A stretch of DNA of 64,000 nt from Gloeomargarita sp. SRBZ-1_bins_9 (GTDB lineage: Bacteria > Cyanobacteriota > Cyanobacteriia > Gloeomargaritales > Gloeomargaritaceae), in the NCBI GenBank assembly GCA_039794565.1, contig JAUQVX010000005.1, forward strand, positions 76,019 through 140,018, in the 5' to 3' direction. The notes under the pieces were generated by a model. The model saw only the letters and a list, made by a program, of their open reading frames with translations, was not told the origin of the DNA and did no database searches. A program made the position numbers and the translations under genes. Each line of letters opens with the position of its first letter. Positions within the stretch are counted from its first letter, which is position 1. Below, piece after piece: positions 1 through 7,679 of this stretch.

Positions 1-648
1 CCCGATTTCTCCCCCCAGGAAAAGCTCCAGTTGGAGAAAGAATTGCTGGGGTTTTACATCTCCGACCATCCCCTCAAATCCCTGAGTCAACGGGCGCAAG
101 TGCTAGCCCCGATCCGTTTAGGTCAGTTGGAACAGGTGCCGACCAATCGCCTGGTGACAGCCCTGGCCCTGGTGACCCACCTCAAACCCATTACCACCAA
201 AAGGGGGGAACGGATGGCGGTGGTCACCCTGGAAGACCTCAGCGGTAGTTGTGAAGCCGTGGTCTTTCCCAACGTTTTTGTCCAGATTGGCGCCCACCTG
301 ACCCCGGATCAACCCTTGGTCGTCTGGGGGCGATTAGACGAACGGGATGAGCAGATGCAGTTGATTATCGAGGACGCCCAACCGGCCCACACCGTCCAAA
401 TCCTGGAAGTAACCCTGACCCTCGACCAGGCTAGGGATGTGCAGGTTCAAGCGCAACTGCGGGACATCCTCAAGCCCTGGTGCAGGGAAACGGCCCGGAT
501 CCCCGTAATTGCCACCCTTGGTCATCCCCTGCAGCCGGTACACGTGCGGTTTGGCCCCCAATTTCGCGTCCAGGATGGACCGGCCACCGCCGATGCCCTT
601 ACCCAAGCCGGCTTTCCCGCCCGTTGTCAATCCCTGGTGAGTGGTTAG
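1..648 (+). CDS. dnaE: DNA polymerase III alpha subunit, C-terminal part (partial)
   Basis: The reading frame is open from the first base, so the gene begins upstream of the window; about 215 residues are present. The opening residues, with LEKELLGFYISDHPL, match the stretch of bacterial DnaE just before the C-terminal OB-fold, and the rest, with GERMAVVTLEDLSG and VVFPNVF, reads as that OB-fold domain. DnaE is the replicative polymerase catalytic subunit; this part contacts single-stranded DNA and the clamp. In many cyanobacteria dnaE is split by an intein, in which case this would be the second fragment, but the diagnostic region lies outside the window. The 3' end overlaps the convergent pstC-like gene by about 50 bases. 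Confidence 0.9.
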   Translation, partial: PDFSPQEKLQLEKELLGFYISDHPLKSLSQRAQVLAPIRLGQLEQVPTNRLVTALALVTHLKPITTKRGERMAVVTLEDLSGSCEAVVFPNVFVQIGAHLTPDQPLVVWGRLDERDEQMQLIIEDAQPAHTVQILEVTLTLDQARDVQVQAQLRDILKPWCRETARIPVIATLGHPLQPVHVRFGPQFRVQDGPATADALTQAGFPARCQSLVSG

Positions 649-1519
649 GCCAAAGCCAGCGGGCCGCCAGATGAATCCCTATCGTCACCCCCAAGAGGAC
701 CAGCGCTGCATACATCAAAGCCGCCACCTGCATTCCCTGGGCTTCGGCAAATTGATTGGCCAGCAGGCTGGGCAGGGTACTCCCCGGTTGCCACAGGGAA
801 CGGGGCCAGCGATGGGCATTGCCGATCAGCATGGCAACGGCCATGGTTTCCCCTAACGCCCGCGCCAAGGCCAGTAAAATCCCCCCACCAATGCCCAGTC
901 GGGCCGCCGGCAACACAATCCCCAACAGGATGTCCCAGCGGGTTGCCCCCAGGGCCGCCGCCGCCCAGCGATAGGTCTGGGGAACCTGCTGTAAACTACT
1001 GCGGGCGACCGCCGCCACCGTCGGCACCACCATAATGGCGAGCACCAAACTGGCGACCCCCACCGACGGGCCAATGGTTTCACCGCCAAACCACTGGGGT
1101 TGCCACTTTTGCCAAGCCCGCAACGCCGGCATCAGCACAAAAATTCCCCACAGCCCATACACCACACTGGGAATGGCCGCCAGGACCTCCACCAGCGCCG
1201 CTCCCCACCTTTGCCAGCCCGGCCGTAACCAGGGCCACGGTTCCGCCAGGCCAATCGCCACCCCTAACCCCAGGGGAACAGCCAACCCCAGCGCCAGCCC
1301 CGTGGTCACCAGGGTCCCCCACAGGGGCGGTCCAATGCCGTATTCCCCCTGCACCGGGTCCCAAACTGCCCCCACCAGAAAGGCCCCCCCGAAGGCCTGG
1401 ATCGCCGGTAACGCCTGGACCAGTATCGCGGCAGCCATAACCAACCACACCCCCCCGGCCCCTAGGGCGCAAACCGCCGCCAGCAGCACCAAACCCCAGT
1501 CACCCAGCCGTTCAGGCAT
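599..1519 (-). CDS. pstC: Phosphate ABC transporter permease, PstC type
   Basis: A 306-residue inner-membrane protein with about six hydrophobic segments. GTLVTTGLALGLAVPLGLG, IPSVVYGLWGIFVL and LGETMAVAMLIGN are hallmarks of PstC, the permease that forms the high-affinity phosphate channel with PstA. The PSVVYGLWG loop favours PstC over PstA. Its start overlaps the preceding DUF3082-like gene by 8 bases, so it is probably translated from a three-gene message headed by the sigma-factor-like gene at 1790-2395. No pstS, pstA or pstB lies beside it, which is unusual because pst genes normally form one operon. Its end runs into the 3' end of dnaE on the other strand. Confidence 0.82.
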   Translation of the reverse strand: MPERLGDWGLVLLAAVCALGAGGVWLVMAAAILVQALPAIQAFGGAFLVGAVWDPVQGEYGIGPPLWGTLVTTGLALGLAVPLGLGVAIGLAEPWPWLRPGWQRWGAALVEVLAAIPSVVYGLWGIFVLMPALRAWQKWQPQWFGGETIGPSVGVASLVLAIMVVPTVAAVARSSLQQVPQTYRWAAAALGATRWDILLGIVLPAARLGIGGGILLALARALGETMAVAMLIGNAHRWPRSLWQPGSTLPSLLANQFAEAQGMQVAALMYAALVLLGVTIGIHLAARWLWPNHSPGIDNGRESRLG

Positions 1520-1793
1520 CGGGAGGGGAAACCGCCACCTGCACCGCCAGGATCAACAACCCCACCGTAAAAACACCGAACACCACCACCGCCAATGTTC
1601 CCCCACCCACCAGCACCGTCCGCACCACACTGGCCAGGCGCAGCACTAGGGGATTCTGGCTGGGCACGGGATGGGCCGTCAAAGCAAGGACGATAGCCCG
1701 GGTCAGCCCCCAGATGGCCAGTCCCAGCCCACCACTGATGGCCGCCCCTGCTAGGCAACGCCCTGGCGTCAAGGGAGGTTGGGTTTCCGTCAT
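1512..1793 (-). CDS. Small two-helix membrane protein (DUF3082-like)
   Basis: A 93-residue protein with two long hydrophobic segments (around residues 15-38 and 55-85). The pattern resembles the cyanobacterial DUF3082 family: a short N-terminus, GRCLAGAAISGGLGLAIW, a loop with SQNP, then a second membrane hairpin. I chose the ATG at 1793 because it overlaps the stop codon of the upstream gene as ATGA, a standard coupling junction here; an upstream in-frame start would extend it about 11 residues into that gene. Function is unknown. Position between a sigma-like regulator and a phosphate permease suggests co-expression, not a defined role. Confidence 0.7.
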   Translation of the reverse strand: MTETQPPLTPGRCLAGAAISGGLGLAIWGLTRAIVLALTAHPVPSQNPLVLRLASVVRTVLVGGGTLAVVVFGVFTVGLLILAVQVAVSPPDA

Positions 1794-2395
1794 AGGGCCA
1801 GTTCCTCCTGGAAATAAATCGCGCAAATATCTGCCGGCAGATGGGTCATGAGGGCATCCTGGCCGCGGGAGACCAAAGCCGCCACCTGATCCGGCGCCAA
1901 GTCTAACTCCCGACCAATCTGTTCATCCGACCAGCACCCCACCGTTTTGAGGACCATCACCGTGCGCAGGGGCGTGGCCAACTGGTCCAGGGCCTCCTGC
2001 AAATAGCACCATAAAGGCGGCGGGGCGGTCAGCAACTGGTAGCGAATCTGCTCGGGCGGCGGTATGTCCACCTGGCTTAACCAATCCCCCGTTCGGTCCA
2101 CCAGCCAACTCTGTAAGCTAGTTAAATCCGCTGGTGGCGAAAACTCCCGCAATTGTTGGTACAGGTAGCGCCAGGTGGTGGCAAATAGATAATCCGCCTG
2201 GACCTGCGTTGGAGCAGCATGGCGCACCAGGCTGTAGATCAACAGGGCATACCGGCAAAATAAGGCCACAAACGCTCGTCCTTGGGTCGGTTCCCCCTGC
2301 AACTGCTGCAACAACTCCCGGTCGCTGTGTCCCTGCAACGCCTGGATCAACGGGTGCTGGCATTCACCGAAATCCGGCATTTGCATCCTGTCCAC
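1790..2395 (-). CDS. Sigma-70-like helix-turn-helix protein (cyanobacterial)
   Basis: A 201-residue protein with a sigma-factor-like arrangement. The N-terminal half (GRAFVALFCRYALLIYSLVRH) resembles region 2 of ECF-type sigma factors. The C-terminal half (ALDQLATPLRTVMVLKTV, then WSDEQIGRELDLAPDQVAAL) reads as a region-4 helix-turn-helix. Similar short proteins are conserved in cyanobacteria as sigma-factor-like HTH proteins; whether they bind core RNA polymerase is unclear. It heads a tight operon with the DUF3082-like and pstC-like genes. A divergent tRNA-Ser gene starts about 50 bases upstream. The methionines close to the annotated start make the exact start uncertain by a few codons. 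Confidence 0.7.
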   Translation of the reverse strand: MDRMQMPDFGECQHPLIQALQGHSDRELLQQLQGEPTQGRAFVALFCRYALLIYSLVRHAAPTQVQADYLFATTWRYLYQQLREFSPPADLTSLQSWLVDRTGDWLSQVDIPPPEQIRYQLLTAPPPLWCYLQEALDQLATPLRTVMVLKTVGCWSDEQIGRELDLAPDQVAALVSRGQDALMTHLPADICAIYFQEELAL

Positions 2396-2448
2396 TCCAT
2401 ACGCCCTGGCGCTATGTTATATTACAGGTCTATCGCCAATCCACTCCA

Positions 2449-2540
2449 GGAGAGGTGGCTGAGTGGTCGAAAGCGGCAGATTGCTAATCTGTTGTACGGC
2501 AGGTAACTCCGTACCGCGGGTTCGAATCCCGCCCTCTCCG
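2449..2540 (+). tRNA. tRNA-Ser (anticodon GCT)
   Basis: A 92-base class II tRNA. The 7-bp acceptor stem pairs 2449-2455 (GGAGAGG) with 2533-2539 (CCTCTCC), with discriminator G at 2540. The anticodon loop reads GCT inside a perfect CAGAT/ATCTG stem, followed by a long variable arm and a TTCGAAT T-loop. The 3' CCA is not encoded. It would decode AGC/AGT serine codons. Confidence 0.96.
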
Positions 2541-2560
2541 TTGCCTGGGAGGTATTGATT

Positions 2561-3043
2561 ATGGTATGGCGCCATTCGACCACGGCCCTGGACCGGCTCT
2601 GGGCAGCCCTGGTGTATCTGATTCCTCTATACGACGGTTTACTCTACGGCCAGTTTCTCTTTCGCCAGTTTCCCCCTTTGGCTTACCTGGGGTACCCCCT
2701 GCTACCCCTAGCCTTGGTCTATAGCGCCTTACCCCTGGGGCTGGGCAGTTTACTAGTCTTTATCCTGTTGTTTGTCGCCGTGGTACGCAACGAGAAAGTG
2801 CCCCATTTCATTCGCTTCAACACGATGCAGGCCATTCTGCTGAGCATTGTGCTGACCCTGGTGACCCTGGTGTACAACTTTGTCCTAGCTCCCCTGGTGC
2901 AGGGCTTCTTGCAGGAGGTGCTGTTCAACACCGTTTTTCTGGCGGTCTTGGCGGCGGTAGGCTATGGCATGGTGCAGTCGGCGCGGGGACGCTATCCAGA
3001 AATCCCGGTGATTGCTGAGGCCAGCTATCTCCAGATCCGGTAA
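2561..3043 (+). CDS. Tic20-like membrane protein
   Basis: A 160-residue integral membrane protein with about four hydrophobic helices. The segment with VPHFIRFNTMQAILL and the surrounding helix layout match the Tic20/Ycf60 family, whose plastid members form part of the inner-envelope protein import channel; the cyanobacterial role is not settled. I chose the ATG at 2561, preceded by a GGAGGT ribosome-binding site, over the TTG two codons upstream. It lies 20 bases after tRNA-Ser. Its TAA stop shares one base with the next ATG (TAATG at 3041-3045), so it is probably coupled to the oxidoreductase downstream. Confidence 0.82.
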   Translation: MVWRHSTTALDRLWAALVYLIPLYDGLLYGQFLFRQFPPLAYLGYPLLPLALVYSALPLGLGSLLVFILLFVAVVRNEKVPHFIRFNTMQAILLSIVLTLVTLVYNFVLAPLVQGFLQEVLFNTVFLAVLAAVGYGMVQSARGRYPEIPVIAEASYLQIR

Positions 3044-4353
3044 TGGCGGTGGACTACAACGTCGTCATCCTGGGCGGGTCGTTGGAGGCCCGATGGGCGG
3101 CGTTGTGGGCAAGCCAACAGGGGGCGCGGGTGGCCCTGGTAACGGACGGGGACAGGGACTGGGCCATGGTAGCGGCGGGTTACTGGAGCCGGGTTGGTGT
3201 CATCGCCCAGCAGGGACAACAGGCCAGTTGGCTGTGGCCGGGGGGCACCCGAGGACACCCCTCGTGGGAACGGGCGTATCACTGGGTCAAGCACCAGGTT
3301 TGGTGTGGCCAGAGCTGTTACGGAGATGGGGCGTTGCTCCAGGCTGGGGTAGATGTGGTGGCCGGTCCGGGGCAATTCATCCTAGAACCCCCGCTAGCCC
3401 TGCAAACCCCCCAGCGAACCCTGCGGGCCTGTGGCTACATTGTGGCCCTAATGGGAACGCCCCTGCTGCCGGAAATTCCCGAATGGCGCCGCGTACCGTT
3501 TCAGACCGTTGACGACTGGGTTGCTTGGGGCAAACCGCCAGGGCGGGTGGCCATCTGGGGAAATACCCCGGTCGCTGTGGTACTGGCGCAGGCCTGGGCG
3601 CGGCTGGGGGTGCCGGTGACCTTTTTCCTGGGGGAATCGCGGCTGCTGCCTTTGGAGGAGGAACTGATCGCCCAACGTTTAACGCGTATCCTGCAGGCGG
3701 AGGGGGTGCAGGTGTTGCCCGAAACACCCCTCAAACGGGTGACCCCCCAACCATCAGGAATTCTCCTCGACACTCCCCAAGGTCCCTGGGAAGTAGATAC
3801 CCTGCTACTGACGACGCCCCCCCATGTCCCCCCCGAACGGCTCGGTGCCGTCGAATTCCGTCGCCGAGGTCCCCATCTCCAGGTCAACCCCTATTTGCAA
3901 ACCAGCCACCCCCGCATCTACGCCGTCGGCGATGCCATCGGTCATTACCCGGTGCCCGCCGTGCTGGGTTACGGACTGGCCCTGGCCCTGAACAACATCC
4001 TTTACCGGCGGCGCCGCCCCGTTTACCGGCAGTTGTCCTGGGTGATTCCCACGGACCCCCTATGGTTGCGCCAGGGCTGGACCGAATCCCAAGCCCGCCA
4101 AGCCTATCCCCGTCGCCTCCAGGTGCACACCCAACCCCACCGTAAACGCCTGACCCAGGGCCGAGGTAAAGTATTGGGCTGGCACGCCCTGGATAACACG
4201 GACCCGTACAGCCACTTCAGCCGGATGGCCGATCAACATCTCACCTGGGACAGTTGGCGCTGGCTGAGCGGCGTAACCCGCATGCCCTCTGCTCCCCCCG
4301 CCACCTGGTGGCGTCGCGCCTGGTTTACGTGGCAGCGGGATAGGACGCCTTAG
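3043..4353 (+). CDS. FAD/NAD-dependent oxidoreductase, mercuric-reductase-like fold without redox cysteines
   Basis: A 436-residue protein with two dinucleotide-binding folds: VVILGGSLEARWAALWASQ at the N-terminus and GRVAIWGNTPVAVVLAQ near residues 165-182. A typical flavin-binding segment, RIYAVGDAIGHYPVPAVLGYG, lies near residue 300. This is the plan of pyridine-nucleotide-disulphide oxidoreductases, but the usual N-terminal GGTC-x4-C active-site disulphide is absent, so a classical dithiol reductase activity is unlikely. Substrate unknown. Translation is probably coupled to the tic20-like gene (TAATG). The 3' end overlaps the convergent crtD gene by 29 bases. Confidence 0.68.
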   Translation: MAVDYNVVILGGSLEARWAALWASQQGARVALVTDGDRDWAMVAAGYWSRVGVIAQQGQQASWLWPGGTRGHPSWERAYHWVKHQVWCGQSCYGDGALLQAGVDVVAGPGQFILEPPLALQTPQRTLRACGYIVALMGTPLLPEIPEWRRVPFQTVDDWVAWGKPPGRVAIWGNTPVAVVLAQAWARLGVPVTFFLGESRLLPLEEELIAQRLTRILQAEGVQVLPETPLKRVTPQPSGILLDTPQGPWEVDTLLLTTPPHVPPERLGAVEFRRRGPHLQVNPYLQTSHPRIYAVGDAIGHYPVPAVLGYGLALALNNILYRRRRPVYRQLSWVIPTDPLWLRQGWTESQARQAYPRRLQVHTQPHRKRLTQGRGKVLGWHALDNTDPYSHFSRMADQHLTWDSWRWLSGVTRMPSAPPATWWRRAWFTWQRDRTP

Positions 4354-5836
4354 CTGAACGGGCCATGGCACAGATTTGCTCCACCGCCTGCACCGCGGCA
4401 TAGCTTACCCCCGCCGTCCCTTCCCCCGGATGCACCGAATCCCCCACCAACCACAGGCCGGCAACGGGTGTACGGGTCGCCAGGGCCAAGGGGCCAAAGG
4501 TCCTCACCCGCTGGCCAACGCCCCCCACCATCCCCAGGTGCCGGGCCGTATAGCGGGCAAACGTACGGGGGGTGGCCGCCTCCACATGCACCAGGTGTTC
4601 CGGCGACAGGTCAAAAAAAGTGCCCAAGCGGGCCAGCGCCTGTTCCGTGTAGTGCCGTTTCAAAGCAGCATAGTCCCCCTGTTGCCATATCCCCACCGCC
4701 GTAAACGACGACGCCACCAGGGTAGCCATCCCCGCCGGCGCCCGCCCATCCCCCGGTTGACTCACGGAAACAAACAGGGAGTTGGTTTCACCGATGGGAC
4801 CGTTGGCGTCATAGAGAAATTGCAGGTGCATGGGACAACCCGTGGGAATGGCGGCCTGTTGCACCCCCAGGTACACCACAAAAGCGCCGGACGCCGGGGG
4901 CAAATGGGTAATACGCCAGCGGTACAACGGCGGCGCCCCCTTCCCCAACAACCGCAATACATCCGGCGCCGTTACATTGGCCACCAGGTGGTCCACCCCT
5001 TCATAGCGCCGTTGCCCGTGGGCGTTTTCCACCCAGACCCCTTGCACCCGTCCCCGTTGCACCACAATCTCTGTGACCCGGTGCCGACGTTGGACCCGTC
5101 CCCCCCAGCGATGCAGTCCCTGGAGCAACCGCTGGCTGAGCACCTGCATACTGCCCTGGAGATGGAACAACCCCTGGGGTGCATGGGGAATCCCCAACAC
5201 CGTAGCTCCGTACAACAGCGCCGTCTCATCGGCCTCACACTGGGAGTACAGCTTCAGTTGCATATCCAGAAAAGTCTTGAGCCGCCGCTGGTTCCCCAAG
5301 CCCATCAACCGCAACACCTGCCCCACGGTCAACCAAGCAAGCGGCGTGATCAGCAATGTTTCACCATCTAACGCCCCCAGCAGGCGTAACCAATCCCAGA
5401 GGGCACGCGGGGGAATCACCGGCTGCCGTTGCTGGAAGCGCCACCCCACGGCAAACAACCAGTCCATCAGTTGCCAAAACCGCTCACTGCCGGGAAATTG
5501 CCGTTGTCGTTCCGCCTGCCACTGCTGGGGGTCCCGCCAGACCCGGATGGGGGTTGTTTCACCGGGCAAATACACCGCACAGGCCGGGTCACACCAGCAC
5601 CCCGTCGGTAAAGCCACCCCCAACTCCGTCAACACCCGGTGATGAATGCCCCCCGGCTCCAGGCCCGCCACCTGGGTCGCTCCCACCTCGAATACAAAGG
5701 GTCCCCGCCGGAACGTGGAGGCGCATCCCCCCACCTGGACCGCCTGTTCCCACACCACCACCTCAAAGCCCCGTTTCGCCAACAGCGCCGCCGCCGTTAA
5801 CCCGCCTATCCCTGCGCCAATGACCCCCACCCGCAT
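4325..5836 (-). CDS. crtD: Carotenoid C-3',4' desaturase, CrtD type
   Basis: About 503 residues in the CrtI/CrtH/CrtD desaturase-isomerase superfamily. It begins with the FAD-binding GAGIGGLTAAALLAKRG, has GGCASTFRRGPFVFEVGA, and ends with the flavin-binding segment GLWLVGDSVHPGEGTAG. FPGSERFWQL, PHAPQGLFHLQGSM and LPPASGAFVVYLGV fit the cyanobacterial CrtD clade, which makes the 3',4' double bond of myxoxanthophyll-type carotenoids; the CrtH isomerase has a different N-terminus. The start is ATG 5836, immediately before the FAD motif; a GTG eight codons upstream is the alternative. CrtH is the main other possibility. The neighbours are not carotenoid genes. Confidence 0.78.
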   Translation of the reverse strand: MRVGVIGAGIGGLTAAALLAKRGFEVVVWEQAVQVGGCASTFRRGPFVFEVGATQVAGLEPGGIHHRVLTELGVALPTGCWCDPACAVYLPGETTPIRVWRDPQQWQAERQRQFPGSERFWQLMDWLFAVGWRFQQRQPVIPPRALWDWLRLLGALDGETLLITPLAWLTVGQVLRLMGLGNQRRLKTFLDMQLKLYSQCEADETALLYGATVLGIPHAPQGLFHLQGSMQVLSQRLLQGLHRWGGRVQRRHRVTEIVVQRGRVQGVWVENAHGQRRYEGVDHLVANVTAPDVLRLLGKGAPPLYRWRITHLPPASGAFVVYLGVQQAAIPTGCPMHLQFLYDANGPIGETNSLFVSVSQPGDGRAPAGMATLVASSFTAVGIWQQGDYAALKRHYTEQALARLGTFFDLSPEHLVHVEAATPRTFARYTARHLGMVGGVGQRVRTFGPLALATRTPVAGLWLVGDSVHPGEGTAGVSYAAVQAVEQICAMARSAKASYPAAT

Positions 5837-5875
5837 CGCCAGTCCGTTACAAAACTTCACTTTTCCTATGGTAGG

Positions 5876-6469
5876 GTGGGGCTAGGGGTGTTTGGCGATG
5901 GGAGGATTCTGTTGCTGTCCCCGGAGATAGGCGTGGCCACCAACCTGGATAACTGGGTGGTCGGGACTACCTATGGACTCCAGCGGCGCCGCATTGGGGT
6001 TTGGGCCAATGGTCTGATTGCCCTCTGCAGCTGTGACCGGTGGAGAACACTTGCGCCAGTGGTTGAGCGTCCCGGTGGGTGAACGGTTGGCAGGTGGCGT
6101 GTTTTTAGCATTAGCGGCCCTAACCACGGCAGAACTTTTGCGGAGTCAAACCCTGGACAGTTCACCTGGACCCCCGGCGCCGATTTCCCCGGCAGAGGCC
6201 TTGCCGTTGGGGGTTTGGGGGCGGGTTTAGCGGGTTTTGCTCCCTGGACTCTAGCCGGTGTTATGGTGGTGTTTAGCTGGCTACCGATTGGGGTGGGGCA
6301 ATGGTTGGGTCGTCATCTCGGCGCCCATATCCGGCCCGACTGGACCCATGGGACGGCGGCCATGGTTTTCTTGGGGGCTGGTCTATGGGAAGTGCTCCAC
6401 AGCCTGAAGGGGTCATCAAATATCGGGTGCGCCACCAGGCAGGACCGCCCATCCCCTGGGACCTGGTGA
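5876..6469 (+). pseudogene. Frameshifted YtaF/MntP-family membrane transporter relic
   Basis: No single frame spans this stretch, but pieces of one family appear in order. The first frame gives GVATNLDNWVVGTTYGLQR, like the first helix of YtaF/MntP-type manganese exporters (A-x-S/N-LD motif). Near 6030 the frame shifts and continues as TGGEHLRQWL...ERLAGGVFLALAAL, the end of the first three-helix repeat. Near 6210 it shifts back and gives LGAGLAGFAPWTLAG...FSWLPIGVGQWLG, the second repeat. The expected N-terminal residues of that repeat are missing. The tail overlaps the start of the aldolase-family gene at 6385. Two frame changes and a small loss suggest an inactivated gene; sequencing error would be the alternative. 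Confidence 0.55.
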
Positions 6470-7005
6470 CCGAGTTAGAGCAGTGGCGACAAAGGCTGCG
6501 GGCGCAGGGGTGGTTAGGTCAGTATCCCGACGGCCTGAGCTACGGCAATGTCAGTCAGCGCCATCCCCAGGGGGGCTTGGTGATTACGGCGACCCAGGTA
6601 GCCCATCGCCCCCAGCTCACGGCGCAAGATTACGTCCATGTCACGGCCTATGACCCGGCCACCCACACCCTCACCGTCGTTGGTCCCCTAGCCGCCAGCA
6701 GCGAAGCGCCGACCCACTGGGCGATATACGACCTGCATCCTGACATCCAGGTGGTGTTTCACATTCATTCGCCCGACCTATGGCGACGGTTGTTACAGGA
6801 GCCGGGAGTTCCCTGTACTGCCCCTGATATTCCCTACGGCACCCAGGCGATGGCCCAGGCAATCCGCCGCCTCTATCCCCCGGACATTGACCCCTTTGCC
6901 CATCCCTGCTTCGTCATGGCCGGCCACGCAGATGGGGTGTTTAGTTTTGGTCGCACAGCCCGCCAAGCCGGTCAGGCCCTGATGCAATGGTTGACCGCGT
7001 GTTAG
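6385..7005 (+). CDS. Class II aldolase/adducin-family protein
   Basis: About 206 residues. The fold is indicated by LSYGNVSQR, the ASSEAPTHWAIY segment and the metal-binding HIHSPDLW, followed by a later histidine in VMAGHADGVFSFG; these resemble the zinc ligands of class II aldolases and methylthioribulose-phosphate dehydratases. Similar short proteins are conserved in cyanobacteria with no agreed substrate. I chose ATG 6385, which gives an N-terminus with QPEGVIKYR typical of those relatives; this places the start inside the decayed transporter. A tRNA-Leu gene begins 16 bases after the stop. Confidence 0.72.
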   Translation: MGSAPQPEGVIKYRVRHQAGPPIPWDLVTELEQWRQRLRAQGWLGQYPDGLSYGNVSQRHPQGGLVITATQVAHRPQLTAQDYVHVTAYDPATHTLTVVGPLAASSEAPTHWAIYDLHPDIQVVFHIHSPDLWRRLLQEPGVPCTAPDIPYGTQAMAQAIRRLYPPDIDPFAHPCFVMAGHADGVFSFGRTARQAGQALMQWLTAC

Positions 7006-7020
7006 ACTAGAAGTCTGAAT

Positions 7021-7101
7021 GCGGATGTGGCGGAACTGGTATACGCGCACGTTTGAGGGGCGTGTGGCTTTGCCATGCGAGTTCGAGTCTCGCCATCCGC
7101 A
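7021..7101 (+). tRNA. tRNA-Leu (anticodon GAG)
   Basis: An 81-base class II tRNA. The acceptor stem pairs 7021-7027 (GCGGATG) with 7094-7100 (CATCCGC), with discriminator A at 7101. The anticodon stem CACGT/GCGTG encloses the loop TTGAGGG, giving GAG. A variable arm and a TTCGAGT T-loop follow. CCA is not encoded. Confidence 0.95.
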
Positions 7102-7181
7102 CTTAACGAATAGGGTTTTCCCTGGCTGCAACACCAGCTGTGCGTTATCATGACTAGCAGTCAGTGATGGAATTAGGGGCA

Positions 7182-7493
7182 ATGGTTTTACAACTGCAAT
7201 ACTTTTTGCTGCTGGCGGCTGCCTTGTTTTGCATTGGCATTTACGGCCTAGTGACCAGCCGGAATGCGGTGCGGGTTTTAATGTCGGTGGAATTGATGTT
7301 GAATGCGGTGAACTTGAATTTTATTGCCTTTGCCAATTACCTCGACCCGGCGGATATTAAAGGTCAGGTTTTTTCGATTTTTGTGATTACAGTTGCCGCC
7401 GCGGAAGCCGCTGTGGGTTTGGCGATTGTGTTAGCCATTTACCGCAACCGGGAGACGGTGGATATGGAACGATTTAACCTACTCAAGTGGTAA
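7182..7493 (+). CDS. ndhE: NAD(P)H-quinone oxidoreductase (NDH-1) subunit 4L
   Basis: A 103-residue protein with three transmembrane helices, the NuoK/NdhE subunit of the NDH-1 membrane arm used in respiration and cyclic electron flow. [31 protein letters not shown] carries the conserved membrane glutamates, and the end ([17 protein letters not shown]) is characteristic of cyanobacterial and plastid NdhE. The start is ATG 7182, preceded by AGGGG; an upstream GTG would add six residues. In cyanobacteria ndhE normally closes an ndhA-ndhI-ndhG-ndhE operon. Here it stands alone behind tRNA-Leu with no ndhG. Confidence 0.95.
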   Translation: MVLQLQYFLLLAAALFCIGIYGLVTSRNAVRVLMSVELMLNAVNLNFIAFANYLDPADIKGQVFSIFVITVAAAEAAVGLAIVLAIYRNRETVDMERFNLLKW

Positions 7494-7679
7494 TGGCCGT
7501 CATTAGTTATTGTCTGAGGGATGTTGTGAGTTAGTGTTGTGTCAGTTGTGATAGTGGTACTAACAGCGGTGACTGCTTAGCGCAAGATGAAGGTAGTGCT
7601 ACGTGCGGACTGAGGCACATTTTGTGACCAACAGCGCTATACCCCTATCAGCCAGCACCCACAGGCGTTTTACTTGCAG

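Noticed and set aside
4376..5371. A 331-codon plus-strand frame opposite crtD
   Set aside because: Shadow of a clear desaturase gene; no start context or motif.
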